A stretch of DNA of 64,000 nt from SG8-41 sp963699525 (GCA_963699525.1 CAVOUI010000004.1:124001-188000); one strand, 5' to 3'. Positions 19,166-30,059 are shown, numbered from the stretch's first letter. A program made the numbers and translations. Notes: generated from the letters alone by a model not told the origin.

Positions 19166-20933
19166 ATGAACGGAGAACAATTCCTGGTCCAGACGACCGT
19201 ATTCCTGGCCGCGGCGGTGATCGGCGTGCCGTTGCTGAAGCGCCTGGGCCTCTCCTCGGTGCTCGGCTACATCGTGGCCGGCGCGGCGATTGGGCCGTGG
19301 GGGCTGAAGCTCGCGGGCGACGTCGAGGGGGTCCGCGCCTTCGCGGAGATCGGCATCGTGCTGCTGCTTTTTCTCATCGGGCTCGAGTTGCTGCCGGCGC
19401 GGTTGTGGGAGCTGCGCCGCGCCGTGTTCGGTCTCGGCGCCGCGCAGGTGGTGGCGACCGGGTCGGTCCTCGGGCTCGCAGCGTGGGCGCTCGGCGTCCC
19501 GCCGGGCGCGGCCGCGATCGTCGGATTCGGGCTGGCGCTGTCATCGACCGCGATCGGCCTGCAGATCCTGATCGAGAAGAAGCAGCTCTCGACCCCGCAG
19601 GGCCGCGCCGGATTCGCGGTACTGCTGTTCCAGGACCTCGCGGTGATCCCGCTCCTCGCGGTGCTGCCGGTCCTGACGGAGGGGCATGCCGGGGCAGTGC
19701 ATGCGACGGGAGGGTTCTCGCCGTTGGTGACGATAGTGCTGCTGGCCGCGGTCGTGGCAGCCGGCCACTACCTGCTGCGCCCGTATTTTCGCGTGCTGGC
19801 GGACGCCGGCAGCCGGGAGGTCTTCACCGCAGGCGCGCTGCTGGTGGTGCTTGCGGTGGGCGTCTTCATGGACAAGCTCGGTATTTCGATGGCGCTCGGC
19901 GCCTTCGTCGCCGGCATGCTGCTCGCGGGCTCCGAGTATCGCCACGAGATCGAGGCCGACATCGAGCCGTTCAAGGGGCTGCTGCTGGGGCTCTTCTTCA
20001 TGGCGGTCGGCATGTCGGTCAACTTCGGCCTGATCGCGGACGAGCCGCTCACGATCGCAGGGCTGGTCGTGGCGCTGGTCGCGCTCAAGGCCGCCGTGAT
20101 GTTCGCGCTCGCGCGGGCCTTCGGCGAGAAGACACCGTCCGCGTACGCGCTGGCGGTGGTGCTGTCCCAGGGCGGCGAATTCGCGTTCGTGCTGTTTTCC
20201 CTCGCGGCCGGCGAGAGGCTGCTGCCCGGCGGCGCTGGCCGACCTGCTGGTTGCGGTCGTCACGATCAGCATGCTGACCACCCCGTTCCTGGTCAACCTG
20301 CTCCGTTGCGTTCCGCAGCGCGGGGAGCCGGGGCCGGAACCCGCCGCGCCGCCCGCCGAGGACAACCCGGTGATCATCGCCGGCTTCGGCCGCTTCGGCC
20401 AGATCGTCGGCCGCATTCTCGCGACCCGCGGCATACCCTTTACCGCGCTCGACAGCGACTCGGAGCAGCTCGATTTCGTGACGCAATTCGGCGAGAAGGT
20501 GTACTTCGGCGACGCCTCGCGCCTCGATCTGCTGCGCGCGGCACGGGTGGACAAGGCCGCGGTCCTCGTGATCGCGATCGACGACATCGAGGCTTCCATG
20601 AAATGCGCGGAAATCGCGAAGCAGCACTTTCCGCGGCTCAAGATCTTCGCGCGCGCCCGCAACCGGCTGCACGCCTACCGCCTGCTCGACCTCGGCGTCA
20701 CGCGCGTGTGGCGGGAGACTTTTCATTCGAGCGCCGACATGGCCGGGCGCGTGCTGGCCGAGCTCGGGCTGCCGGACTCGACCGCGGAGGAGACGGTGCG
20801 CATCTTCACGCTGCACGACGAGCGCATGCTGCGGCGCGCGGCGGCGCATCACGCGGACATGCCCAAGCTGATCGAGATCGCGCGGGCGGGCCGCGCGGAG
20901 CTGCGCACGCTGTTCGAGCAGGACAGAAGGTAG
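19166..20933 (+). CDS. Kef-type CPA2 cation:proton antiporter with RCK domain, one frameshift near 20228
   Basis: The N-terminal 360 residues form a polytopic CPA2 antiporter domain (LFLIGLELLP, GFGLALSSTAIGLQIL, FFMAVGMSVNFG). After the frameshift comes a TrkA-N/RCK domain with the nucleotide motif IIAGFGRFGQIVGRIL. This is the layout of KefB/KefC potassium efflux systems, gated by ligand binding to the RCK domain. The ATG at 19166 follows a GGGAGGGGA site. An extra G near 20228 breaks the frame at GERLLP; the corrected reading AALADLLVAVVTISMLTTP joins the parts. About 588 residues. Confidence 0.88.
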
Positions 20934-20974
20934 AATGCGCATTCCCCATCAACCCAGAAGAATGGAGCATTGAC

Positions 20975-21580
20975 ATGCAAGACCGACTCGCACAGACCAG
21001 CAAGCCGATTCACGACCTGCTCGCGCGCCGCTGGAGCCCGCGCGCGTTCGACCCGAACCGCCCCGTTTCACGCGACCAGTTGAGGACGCTGCTCGAGGCC
21101 GGGCGCTGGGCGCCGTCCTGCAACGGCGACGAGCCGTGGCGCTATCTCATCTGGGAGAAGAGCCGTGACCCTGCGGGCTGGCAGAAGGCCTACGACTGCC
21201 TGAGCGAGAACAACAAGAAGTGGGTCAAGAACGTGCCGCTGCTGATGCTGTCCTGCGCGGGCAGCGCGTTCGAAGCGACCGGGAAGCCCAACCGCTGGAC
21301 GCAGCACGATACCGGGGCGGCGAGCGTGTCCATGGCGCTGCAGGCGGTCGCGATGGGGCTCATCATCCACCAGATGGGCGGCTGGGACGCCGAGAAGGCG
21401 CGCGCGGCGTTCGCGATTCCGCCCGAGTACACGCCGATGGCGATGATCGCGGTCGGCTACCAGGCGAGCCCGGACGTCCTGGACGACGAGACGAAGGCGA
21501 AGGAACTGAGGCCGCGCGGGCGCAAGCCGCTCGCCGAGCGCTTCTTCGAGGGCGGCTGGGGCAAGGGCGTCACGTTCTGA
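20975..21580 (+). CDS. nitroreductase family protein
   Basis: The 201-residue protein has the FMN-binding nitroreductase pattern: the N-terminal ARRWSPRAFD, then LEAGRWAPSCNGDEPWRY, and a central GAASVSMALQAVAMGL helix. These flavoenzymes reduce nitro groups, quinones or enones with NAD(P)H. The ATG at 20975 has a GGAG site 8 bases upstream. Its 3' end overlaps the convergent sugar-binding-type gene by 11 bases. Confidence 0.9.
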   Translation: MQDRLAQTSKPIHDLLARRWSPRAFDPNRPVSRDQLRTLLEAGRWAPSCNGDEPWRYLIWEKSRDPAGWQKAYDCLSENNKKWVKNVPLLMLSCAGSAFEATGKPNRWTQHDTGAASVSMALQAVAMGLIIHQMGGWDAEKARAAFAIPPEYTPMAMIAVGYQASPDVLDDETKAKELRPRGRKPLAERFFEGGWGKGVTF

Positions 21581-22460
21581 CGACGTCTTCCCACCTCGGA
21601 GACTCCCGCTCCTCGAGCGGACGGTCCCACGGCCGGTAGTTCGCCGCGTCCACGATGGTGACCGGCAGGATGATCTCCGCCGGGAGCCGCTCGCCGCGCA
21701 GGTGCCGGATCGCGGCCTCGGCGGCGATGCTGCTGATGTGCATGGCATCGAAGCTGACGGTGGCGAGCAGCTTCCCGCTCTTGATCGCGGCGACGGCTTC
21801 GGGAATGGCGTTGACTCCCACCAGCGGGACGTCCCGGCCCGCTTCCTCCAGCGCTTCGATCGCGCCGAGCGCCATGACGTCATTCGCGCACAGCATGCCG
21901 TCCACGCGCGGCAGCCGGGACAGCAGCTCCGAGGTCACGCGGCGCGCCGTGTCCTGCTGGTAGTCGGCCGCGCGCGAGGCCGTGATGCGTATGCCCGGCG
22001 ATGCGCGGGCAGCATCGCGGAACCCGCGCAGGCGCTCCTGGCTGGTAACCGCGCCGGGAACGCCTTCCAGGATGACAACGTTTCCCTTGCCGCCCAGGTG
22101 GCGGAAGAGATAGGCCGCGATGTCCCGTGCCAGCTGATAGTCGTCCGACCCGACGTAGGTCACGAACCGGCCCTGCGCGAGCCGGTTGAGGTAGTTCACG
22201 GTGGGGATGCCGGCGGCGTTGAGCTTGCGCACCGAATCATCCATCTCGGTCGCGTGCACCGGAACGAACACCGCCGCATCGGACCGCGCGGCAATGGCGC
22301 GTTCGACCAGCGCCTTCTGCTCGGAGACGTCATCCGGCCGGTCCGGCACGTAATGCGCGATGCGCGCGCCCATCCGCGCGGCGACACGATCGGCGCCGAG
22401 CCGGGCGGCGGCGTACGCGGGATTGGTGCGGTTCTTGGTGAAGACCGCGATGACGGCCAC
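21570..22460 (-). CDS. periplasmic-binding-protein-like domain (LacI/ribose-binding type)
   Basis: The 296-residue product has the two-lobed sugar-binding fold of RbsB-like ABC binding proteins: VIAVFTKNRTNPAYAA at the start, GSDDYQLARDIAAYL in the hinge region, and GMLCANDVMALGAIEAL and GVNAIPEAVAAI later. No signal peptide or lipobox precedes the domain and an upstream stop limits extension, so the protein is either cytoplasmic or has lost its export signal. No ABC permease or ATPase lies nearby. The start appears to be a GTG. Confidence 0.75.
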   Translation of the reverse strand: MAVIAVFTKNRTNPAYAAARLGADRVAARMGARIAHYVPDRPDDVSEQKALVERAIAARSDAAVFVPVHATEMDDSVRKLNAAGIPTVNYLNRLAQGRFVTYVGSDDYQLARDIAAYLFRHLGGKGNVVILEGVPGAVTSQERLRGFRDAARASPGIRITASRAADYQQDTARRVTSELLSRLPRVDGMLCANDVMALGAIEALEEAGRDVPLVGVNAIPEAVAAIKSGKLLATVSFDAMHISSIAAEAAIRHLRGERLPAEIILPVTIVDAANYRPWDRPLEERESPRWEDVVRT

Positions 22461-22478
22461 GCGGGAAATCGCGCGGCG

Positions 22479-22914
22479 CTAGCGCACGTTGGCGTCGGCG
22501 GTGGTGCCGAGCGGGACGGCGTCCTCGACGCGCTCGTTCAGGAAGTTGAACTCGAGCTTGGTGCCGACCGGGTCGTAGAGGAAGACCTGGTAGCCCGCGT
22601 TCTCGATGTTCTGCTCCTCGAAGTCGATGCCGAGCTTCTTCAGGCGCCTGCGGAAATCCGCTGCCCCGGAGGCCTTGAACGCGATGTGGTCCACGCTGCC
22701 GCTGTGCTTGTCCTTGACGATCGAGCCCTTCGGGAAGCGCGCCCCGACGTGGATGATGGGATCCTTACCGTCGTAGAGCCAGATCGCCGCCAAACTTGAA
22801 GTTGGGCCGGAAACCTGTCTTCAACCCGAGCACGTCGCCGTAGAACTTCTCGATCGCCGGCAGATCTTCCTTCGAACAGCGGATATTGAGATGCAGGAAG
22901 CCCTCGAATTTCAT
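22479..22914 (-). CDS. VOC/glyoxalase-like protein, one frameshift near 22788
   Basis: From ATG 22914 (behind GGAGAG) the frame reads MKFEGFLHLNIRCS and IEKFYGDVLGLKTGFRPNFKFG, the first beta-alpha-beta module of a vicinal oxygen chelate protein. One base later it continues IWLYDGKDPIIHVG...DHIAFKASG...YDPVGTKLEFNF to 22479. Removal of one G near 22788 gives about 144 residues, a normal length. Metal ligands fit His in LHLNI and DHIAF and Glu in KLEFN. The function within the lyase/dioxygenase superfamily cannot be assigned. Confidence 0.83.
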
Positions 22915-22970
22915 GGTCGCTCTCCGTGGCGCGGTCTGCAGTCAGACCGTAGATGCCGAAAATCCTAGCA

Positions 22971-22993
22971 CAAAACGCCGCCGGGTTTCCGGC
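22971..22993 (-). terminator. weak terminator-like hairpin after the efflux operon
   Basis: On the minus strand a GCCGG/CCGGC stem with a four-base loop begins at the last base of the outer membrane factor stop codon and is followed by GGCGTTTTG. The stem is short, so this is a candidate only. Confidence 0.4.
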
Positions 22994-24439
22994 TAGCGCG
23001 TGGTGGGCCCGGCGTCCGCGACCGGCGCGGAATCGAATCCCTGCCATCCCCCGCCCAGGGCCCTGACCAGATCGGCGACCGCGGCGCGCTGCACGCGCAG
23101 CGCGTCGCTGCGGTTCAATTCCGCCTGCAGCAGGTTCCGCTCGGAGTCGAGCACCTCGAGCAGGGACAGCAGCCCGTTCTGGTAGCGGATGCGGGCGAGC
23201 CGCAGCGCATCCCCGAGCGCGACGGTGCGCGCGGTCTCGGCCTCGAAGGCTTCGCGCGCCTTTACCTGCGTATTGAGGGCCTGCCGCACCTCGCGGAACG
23301 CCTCCTGCAGCGCCTTCTGGTACTGCGCGACCGCCTGGCGCTCGCGCGCATTCGCCGCATCGACCTCTGCGAACAGGCGGCCCCCCTGGAAGATCGGCTG
23401 CGCGAGCGCGAAACCGAGCGACCAGATGCCCGCGGGTCCGGAGAAGAGGTCGCTCAGCGCCGTGCTCTCGCTTCCAAGGTAGCCGGAAAGCCCGATGCGC
23501 GGGAACAGCGCGGCGCGCGCTTCCGAAATGCGCGCATTGTTCGCGATCAGCAACTGTTCCGCGCTCACCACGTCGGGGCGGCGCAGCAGCAGGTCGGAGG
23601 GCAGTCCCTCGGGCACGACGGGGGCAGCCGGCTCGCCTTGCGCGGCACGGCGTTCGACCGCGCCTTCCATGATGGCGCGCGGACTGCGCCCGAGCAGCAC
23701 GGCCAGCGCCAGCTCCTGCGCGGTGCGGTTCGCCTCCAGCGCGGGCAGTTGGGCGCGCGCGGCGGCGACTTCCCCTTCCAGCTGCCGCAGCGCGAATTCG
23801 TTGATGAGACCGGCGTTCATGCGCACCTTCTGCAGGGCGAGTCCCTCCTCGCGCAGGGCGAGCGAGCGGCGGGTGGCTGCGACCTGGGCATCGAACGCCA
23901 CGAGCGTGAAGTAGGCGCGCACCACTTCGGTCGCGAGCGCGATGCGGACCGTCTCGCGGTTCGCCTCGGTTGCCAACAGTTCGGCGCGTGCGGCGTTGCT
24001 CGCGCTCCTCAGCCGACCCCACAGGTCCACTTCGTACGCAACGTTCAGCTTTCGCGCGGTAGCTGTTGCTCTCGACGGATGTCGACGGAATCGGAATCGG
24101 CGCACGCTCGGAGAATCGGAACCGGTCGCGCTCGAAGGTCGCATCCACCGTCGGCAAGCGCTTGGCGTCCGCGATTTCCGACAGGGCACGCGCCTCGTCC
24201 ACGCGCGCGGTGGCGAGGACCAGGTCCTGGTTCGAGGCGAGCGCCTCGTCGACCAGCCGCTCCAGCGCCGGGTCGCCGTACATCGTCCACCAGCGCGCGG
24301 CGGGCGCCTTGACGCCCGTCGGCGGAGATTCCGTCCAGTGCGCGGGAAGCTCCGTGGCCGGCCGCTCGTAGGCGGGGCCGAGCGTGCAGCCGGCGAGCAG
24401 CGCCGCGAGCGCGGCGGCGGTCCAGTGTCTATGCAGCAT
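22993..24439 (-). CDS. RND efflux outer membrane factor lipoprotein (NodT/OprM type), one frameshift near 24057
   Basis: The N-terminus is a lipoprotein signal (ALLAGC lipobox near residues 13-18) followed by the NodT-family start GPAYERPATELPAHW. Two OEP repeats follow with long alpha-helical hairpins (VDEALASNQDLVLATARVDEA and later NGLLSLLEVLDSERNLLQAE). The frame breaks at YRAKAER; deleting one A near 24057 yields YRAKLNVAYEVDLWGRL as expected. It forms the trimeric outer membrane channel of the efflux pump. Its start overlaps the pump stop by 11 bases. Confidence 0.9.
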
Positions 24440-27400
24440 CGCCAACTCCTTTCGCCACGGGATGATGATGGGCTCCATGCGCCGCCTGCAGTGCCGCCTC
24501 GCGATGGCGCTTCGCCTCCTCCTCGATCTCCGTGGTCGAGCGCGGGTCGGCAAGCTTGCGGTCCACGATCAGCTTGAAGAACCACGGTATGAAGAAGATG
24601 GCGAGGAAGGTCGCCGCCAGCATTCCGCCCATCACGCCGGTACCGGCCGAATGGCGCGCGCCGGCTCCGGCGCCGGTCGAGAACGCAAGCGGCACCACGC
24701 CGAGGATGAATGCGAGCGAGGTCATCAGGATCGGACGGAACCGGAGCCGGGCCGCCTCGACGGCGGCCGCGGCGCTCGAAAGTCCTTCGTGCTTCTTCAT
24801 GACCGCGTACTCGACGATCAGGATCGCGTTCTTCGCCGCGAGGCCGAGCAGCGTCACCAGTCCGATCTGGAAATAGACGTCGTTGGAGAGCCGCGCGATG
24901 CCGGCAAGCGGGGACAGCAGACCTTGCAGCCACGGAACGCCTGCGGCCATGTAATACGGCAGCGGCAGCAGGTTGTTGATGAAGATCGCGGAGAGCGCGC
25001 CGAACGTGCCGAAGGGCAGCGCCAGCATGACCGCCAGTGGCAGCGACCAGCGGTCGTACTGGGCTGCGAGGATCAGGAACACCATCAAGGTCGCAAGCGC
25101 AAGCGCAAGGATCGAGGTGCCGCCCGAACGCTTCTCCTGGTACGAGGCGCCGCCCCAGTCGTAGCTGAAATCGGGCGGAAGCGTCTCGCGTGCGATTCTC
25201 TCCATGCGCTCGATCGCCTGGCCCGAGCTGAAGCCGGGCTGGGTCGCGCCGAAGATCTTGACCGAGGGCAGGTTGTTGAAGCGGTCGAGCGAGTCCGGAC
25301 CCGAGGAATAGTTGACCTTCGCCAGCGACGCCAGCGGCACCATGTTGCCGCGCTCCGAGCGCACGTAGACGGCGCCGACGTCGTCGGGCCGCTTGCGGTA
25401 CTCCGGCTCGGCCGACATCAGCACCTGCCAGGTACGGCCGTACTTGTTGAAGTCGTTGACGTAGAAGGTGCCGAGCGTTGCGGCGAGCGTGTCGTAGAGC
25501 TCGTCGATCGGCACGCCCAGCGCCTTCGCCTTCTCGCGGTCGGTCTCGACGTAGAGCTGCGGCACGTTGGCACGCCACAGCGTGTTGACCTGGCCGAACA
25601 TGGGATCCCGATGAACGGCGCCGAGCAGGGCCTGCGTAGCCTCGAACAGCCTGGCCGCGCCGCCCTCGCCGCGGTTCTGGATGTAGAACTCGAAGCCGCC
25701 CGCATTTCCCAGGCCGAAGATCGGCGGCGGGCCGAAGGCAAGCACCAGGCCTTCCTTGATGTGCGCGGTCTTCATGAAGAACTCGCCGACCAGCTGCCCG
25801 GTCGAGACGTCGCGCTTGTCCCAGTGCGTCTGGGTGACGAAGATCGTGGCGGCGCTGTTGCGGAAGCCGCCGCCGAGGAAGTCGAAGCCGGTGAAGGCGA
25901 TCGCCGACTCGTTCGCCGGGTTCGACTTGATCGCGGCGACGACCTCGTTCACCACCTTGTCGGTGCGCTCGAGCGTGGCGCCGTCCGGCAGGAACACCGC
26001 GGCGATGTAGTAGCCCTGGTCCTCGTCCGGCACCAGCGAACCCGGCGTGGCGCGCCACATGCCGATAGTGATCGCCACCATGCCGATGAACAGCGCGGCG
26101 GCGACGGTCCCGCGGCGCAGCATCCACGAGACGCCGTCCACGTAGCGGCCGGTCATGCGGCTGAACCAACTGTTGAACCAGCGGAAGAAGCGTCCCGGTT
26201 GCCGGTGCTCGCGCTTGAGTATCAGCACGCACAGGCTCGGCGTGAGGGTCAGCGCGACCAGCCCGAGATCACCACCGCGATCGAGATCGTCACCGCGAAC
26301 TGGCGATAGAGCTCGCCGGTCAAGCCGCCGAGGAAGGCGATCGGCACGAACACCGCGCACAGCGTCAGCACGATCGCGATGATCGGGCTGGTGACTTCCC
26401 GCATCGCCTTGATCGCCGCCTCGCGCGCGTGCAGGTGCTCCTCGTGCATGATGCGCTCGACGTTCTCCAGTACGACGATCGCGTCGTCCACCACGATGCC
26501 GATGGCGAGCACCATGCCGAAGAGCGTCAGCGTGTTGATCGAGTAGCCGAGCAGCACGAGCCCGGCGAAGGTGCCGATCAGCGACACCGGCACCGCGGCG
26601 AACGGGATCAGCGTCGCGCGCCAGTTCTGCAGGAAGAGGAACACCACCAGGAACACCAGCGCCATCGCCTCGGCCAGGGTGATCACCACCTCGCGGATCG
26701 AGACCTTGACGAAGCGCGTGGTGTCGTACACCACGGCGTGCACGAGTCCTGGCGGAAACGCCTGCGCGAGCCGCGCCATCTCGGCATTGACGCGCTCGGC
26801 GGTCGCGAGCGCGTTGGCGTTGGGCTGCAGGAAAATGCCGACCAGCGTCGCGGTCTTGCCGTTGACGCGCCCGATGAACTCGTAGTCCTTGGAGCCCAGC
26901 TCGACGCGCGCGACGTCCTTCAGCCTGAGCACCGAGCCGTCGCCGTTGGCGCGCACCACGATGTTCTCGAACTCCGCGGGCTCGGACAGCCGGCCGCGGG
27001 TGGTGATGGTGTAGACCAGCTCCTGCGCGCCCCCGGTCGGCGACTGGCCGATCTTGCCGGCGGCGAACTGCGCGTTCTGCTCGTTCAGCGCGCGCACCAG
27101 GTCGGAGGGCGCGAGCTTCAGCTGCGCGAGCCGGTCGGGGCGCACCCAGATGCGCATCGCGTAATCCTTGGCGCCGAAGATCTGGACGTTGGTCGTGCCG
27201 GGGATGCGCTTGAGCAAATCGAGCACGTTGAGCGTGACGTAGTTCGAGATAAACAGGTCGTCACGGCTGCCGTCGGGCGAGGAGAACGCGATCACCTGGA
27301 GGAACGAGGACGAGCCTTTCTCGACCGTGACGCCCTGGCGGCGCACCTCGAGCGGCAGCCGCGGCTCGGCCTGCTTCACGCGGTTGTTGACGTTCAACGC

Positions 27401-27712
27401 CGCGGTGTCGACGTCGGCGCCGATCTCGAACGTCACCTGGATCTCCACGGTGCCGTTCGAGGTCGAGGTCGAGCTCATGTAGAGCATGTTCTCGACGCCG
27501 TTGATCTGGTTCTCGAGCGGCGCGGCCACGGTCTGCTCGAGCGTCTGGGCGGACGCGCCGGGGTAGATGGCGCGCACCGTGACCACCGGCGGCGCGATTT
27601 CGGGGTACTGCGCGATCGGCAGGGCGCGCATACCGGCGAGCCCCGCGATGACGATGAAGATCGAGAGCACGGCCGCGAAAATCGGCCGGTCGATGAAGAA
27701 GCGGGAGATCAT
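24429..27712 (-). CDS. AcrB/MexB-type RND multidrug pump, one frameshift near 26258
   Basis: The protein starts MISRFFIDRPIFAAVLSIFI, the usual HAE1 pump N-terminus, and carries the proton-relay helix IGIVVDDAIVVLENVERIM. The first 480 residues and the last 610 are in different frames; the junction AVVISG/LVALTLTPSLC is restored by adding one missing C near 26258. This is a deletion, unlike most shifts here. The full product would be about 1094 residues, slightly longer than AcrB because of a C-terminal His-rich tail. It lies between its adaptor and outer membrane factor, so the tripartite pump is complete. Confidence 0.9.
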
Positions 27713-27724
27713 CTGCGGCCGCCC

Positions 27725-28926
27725 CTATGTCTTCTTGTCCGCCGCGGGCTTCGTTGCCGCGGGCGCGACCTTGTCGTCGGTCGGCGGAGCGCCGTCGGAG
27801 ACCTGCACCGGCACGCCGGGCGGCATCAGCGAGAGCTTGACCACGCCCTCCACGACGACGCGGTCGCCGGGCTGGATGCCCGAGTTGATGATCCAGCCGT
27901 CGCCGGTCCACTCGCCGGCCTCGACCGGGCGGATCTGCGGACTTGTTCTCGGCATCGACGATATAGACGTATTTGCCCTTGGGGCTTTCCATCACGGCCC
28001 GCTGCGGCACCACGATCGCGCCCGGGCGCACCGCGCCGTGCAGCACGATGCGGACGAACTCTCCCGCGCGCAGCTGCCCGCCGGGATTGGGCAGCTCGGC
28101 GCGCGCTTCGCTGGTGCCGGTCTGTTGGTTGACCCTGACGTCGGTGAAGCCCACGACGCCCGGACGCTCATAGACGCCGCCATCGGCCAGCTTGATCGTG
28201 GCCTTGAAGCGGCCGTCGGGCGGCAGCTTCAGGCGCCCGGCCTCGACGTCGCGCCGGATCGCGAGGCGCTCGCGGTCGGGGATTCCGAAATTCACGTACA
28301 TCGGGTCGGTCTGGGTAACCGTGGTGAGCAGCACGCTCGGCCCGGAGACGAGCGTGCCCTCGGAGGCCACAGCGCGGCTCGCGATGCCAGTGATGGGCGA
28401 TTCGACGCGGGTGTACTCGAGATTGAGCTTCGCCTCGTTGACGCGCGCCCGGGCGCTCTGCAGCTCGGCCTCCGCGACCTGCTCGGCGGAAACGGCGTCA
28501 TCGAGCTCCTTCTGGCTCACGGCCTTTGATTCGAGCACCGGACGCAGCCGCGCCGCCTCGCGTCTTGCCTGGGCGAGCCGCGCTTCCGCGATGCCCAGGT
28601 CCGCCTCGGAGCGGGCGAGGGCCACCCGGAACGGCTCGGGGTCGATGGTGAAGAGCGACTCGCCTTTCTTGACGGCGCTGCCTTCCCGGAAATTGCGCTT
28701 GAGCAGGATGCCGGAGACGCGCGCGCGCACCTCGACTTCGCGGAAGCCCGCGGTCTGGGCGACGTATTCACGAGTGACCGGCACGTCCGCCGCCTCGACT
28801 GTGATCGCGCTTACGACCGGCGGCGGAAAGGCAGGCGGGGCGCCCGCGGGACCGCAACCCGCGGCGAGCAGGGCGAGACTGGGCGGCAGCACGCCGCGCC
28901 CACAGGAGTCGAAGCAGCTTGTTCAT
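27725..28926 (-). CDS. RND periplasmic adaptor lipoprotein (AcrA/MexA type), two frameshifts
   Basis: The ATG at 28926 follows AGGAAA and encodes MNKLLRLLWAR. An extra G near 28893 shifts the frame, after which VLPPSLALLAAGC supplies a lipobox. The mature part has the lipoyl motif VSGILLKRNFREGSAVKKGESLF, an alpha-helical hairpin (about residues 100-165) and the beta-barrel region. A second shift near 27940 separates IVDAENKS from IRPVEAGEWTGDGWIINSG. Corrected length is about 399 residues. It is the first gene of the operon controlled from the divergent operator at 29000-29027. Confidence 0.88.
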
Positions 28927-28982
28927 GGCTTGGTTTTCCTTCTGGACCCAGCGGCAGCGAGCGCTGTGTGGGCTGCTGCCTA

Positions 28983-29011
28983 TTGCACGAGGGCGCCAGT
29001 TTACATACAAT
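28983..29011 (+). promoter_or_regulatory. sigma-70-type promoter for the TetR gene
   Basis: A -35 box TTGCAC (28983-28988) and a -10 box TACAAT (29006-29011) are separated by 17 bases. The -10 box lies inside the repressor palindrome, so the TetR protein should block its own transcription as well as that of the divergent pump operon. Confidence 0.6.
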
Positions 29012-29027
29012 CATGAATGTATGTAAA
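29000..29027. promoter_or_regulatory. AcrR/TtgR-type operator palindrome
   Basis: TTTACATACA (29000-29009) is repeated as its exact reverse complement TGTATGTAAA (29018-29027) around the 8-base centre ATCATGAA. Of 28 positions, 26 are symmetrical. The half sites match the acrAB operator of E. coli as I recall it. It lies between the divergent pump operon and tetR. Confidence 0.85.
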
Positions 29028-29092
29028 GAGGGGATTGTTACAGTCCCTGATTGCATCCGGGTATTTTACATCGCGGAAAGGATCACCACGAC

Positions 29093-29716
29093 GTGGCAAG
29101 ACGCACCAAGGACGAAGCGCGCGAGACGCGCAACCGCATCCTCGACGCCGCCGAGCGGGTCTTCAGCGCGCGCGGCGTATCCCGTACTTCGCTCGAGGAC
29201 GTCGCGCATGCGGCCGGGGTGACGCGCGGCGCTGTCTACTGGCATTTCAAGGACAAGGGCGATCTTTTCGCTGCCATGGTCAACCGGGTCACCCTGCCGC
29301 TGGAAGCGATGGTAGCGCGCTCGAGCGACGAGTCCGTCGAGGATCCGCTCGCCTCGCTGAAAGCGTGCGCGGTCAGCGCGCTCAAGCGCACGGCGACCGA
29401 TCCGCAATGCCATCGCGTTTTCGACGTGGTCACGCACAAGTGCGAGTACCTCGGCGAGATGGCCGGGGTCAACAATCGCGTCAGCGCCATCCAGAAAGGT
29501 TGCGTGGACCGCACGGAACAGGCCATACGCAACGCCATCAAGCGCGGCCAGCTGCCGGCGAGCGTAAATCCCCGGCTCGCAGCAATCGGCCTCGATGCGA
29601 TGCTGTTCGGGCTGATCTCCAATTGGCTCGCCAATCCCGCCTATCTCCCGCTCGAGCGACAGGCCGAGGCGATGATCGATATGTATCTCGACGGCCTGAC
29701 GCGGCCGTTCCACTAA
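29093..29716 (+). CDS. TetR/AcrR family repressor of the efflux operon
   Basis: The 207-residue protein has an N-terminal helix-turn-helix (residues about 10-57) with the AcrR/TtgR hallmark SLEDVAHAAGVTRGAVYWHFKDKGDLF. I chose the GTG at 29093 because it gives VARRTKDEARETRNRIL, which aligns with the start of AcrR and TtgR, and has AGGA upstream; the longer frame from 29051 adds residues without family match. The C-terminal ligand domain should sense pump substrates. It is divergent from the pump operon and should bind the palindrome at 29000-29027. Confidence 0.92.
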   Translation: MARRTKDEARETRNRILDAAERVFSARGVSRTSLEDVAHAAGVTRGAVYWHFKDKGDLFAAMVNRVTLPLEAMVARSSDESVEDPLASLKACAVSALKRTATDPQCHRVFDVVTHKCEYLGEMAGVNNRVSAIQKGCVDRTEQAIRNAIKRGQLPASVNPRLAAIGLDAMLFGLISNWLANPAYLPLERQAEAMIDMYLDGLTRPFH

Positions 29717-29778
29717 GCGCCTGCCACGCGCGGCGCGCAAGCCGCCCGTCCGCCGGCGTGCCCGGGCTGCGTAATCCT

Positions 29779-29961
29779 TTAAAGCCGCCGGTGCGACCGG
29801 CTGCCGTTCTTTACCAGCAATCCGGCGCGGCTATTGGCGACCAAAGTCTCCCATGTCGCGCGCGCGATGGTTCGAACCAGGTGCCGGTTTGCGTGCAGCC
29901 ACTGCGCAATGGCCGATTCGATCCGGCGGGGGGCGGGTACTCTGCTGATCGTCGCTTCCAT
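29779..29961 (-). CDS. small basic protein of unknown function
   Basis: A 60-residue frame starts at 29961 behind a very strong AAGGAG site placed 7 bases before the ATG. The peptide is rich in Arg, Ala and His, with an amphipathic helix around ESAIAQWLHANRHLVRTIAR. I do not recognise the family. Upstream on the same strand TTGTCA and GATATT lie 17 bases apart and may be its promoter. The strong ribosome-binding site and promoter argue that it is real. It is divergent from the LysR gene. Confidence 0.6.
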   Translation of the reverse strand: MEATISRVPAPRRIESAIAQWLHANRHLVRTIARATWETLVANSRAGLLVKNGSRSHRRL

Positions 29962-30030
29962 GTCATGTCTCCTTGCGGGTGTTGATCGGTGCCCGCGTGA
30001 CGCCCTTAAATATCTGCTCCGGGACGTCGG

Positions 30031-30058
30031 TTGACAATATGGGTACACGGAATATCAT
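30031..30058 (+). promoter_or_regulatory. strong sigma-70-type promoter of the LysR gene
   Basis: A perfect TTGACA (30031-30036) and TATCAT (30053-30058) are separated by 16 bases, 29 bases before the ATG. This is the best -35/-10 pair in the window. Confidence 0.75.
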
Positions 30059-30059
30059 T

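Noticed and set aside
21570..22460. LacI-type transcription factor
   Set aside because: Only the sugar-binding domain is present; there is no helix-turn-helix before it.
24384..26309. 641-codon plus-strand frame within the AcrB-type pump
   Set aside because: It is charged and low in hydrophobic residues, as antisense frames in GC-rich DNA usually are, and opposite to a recognised gene.
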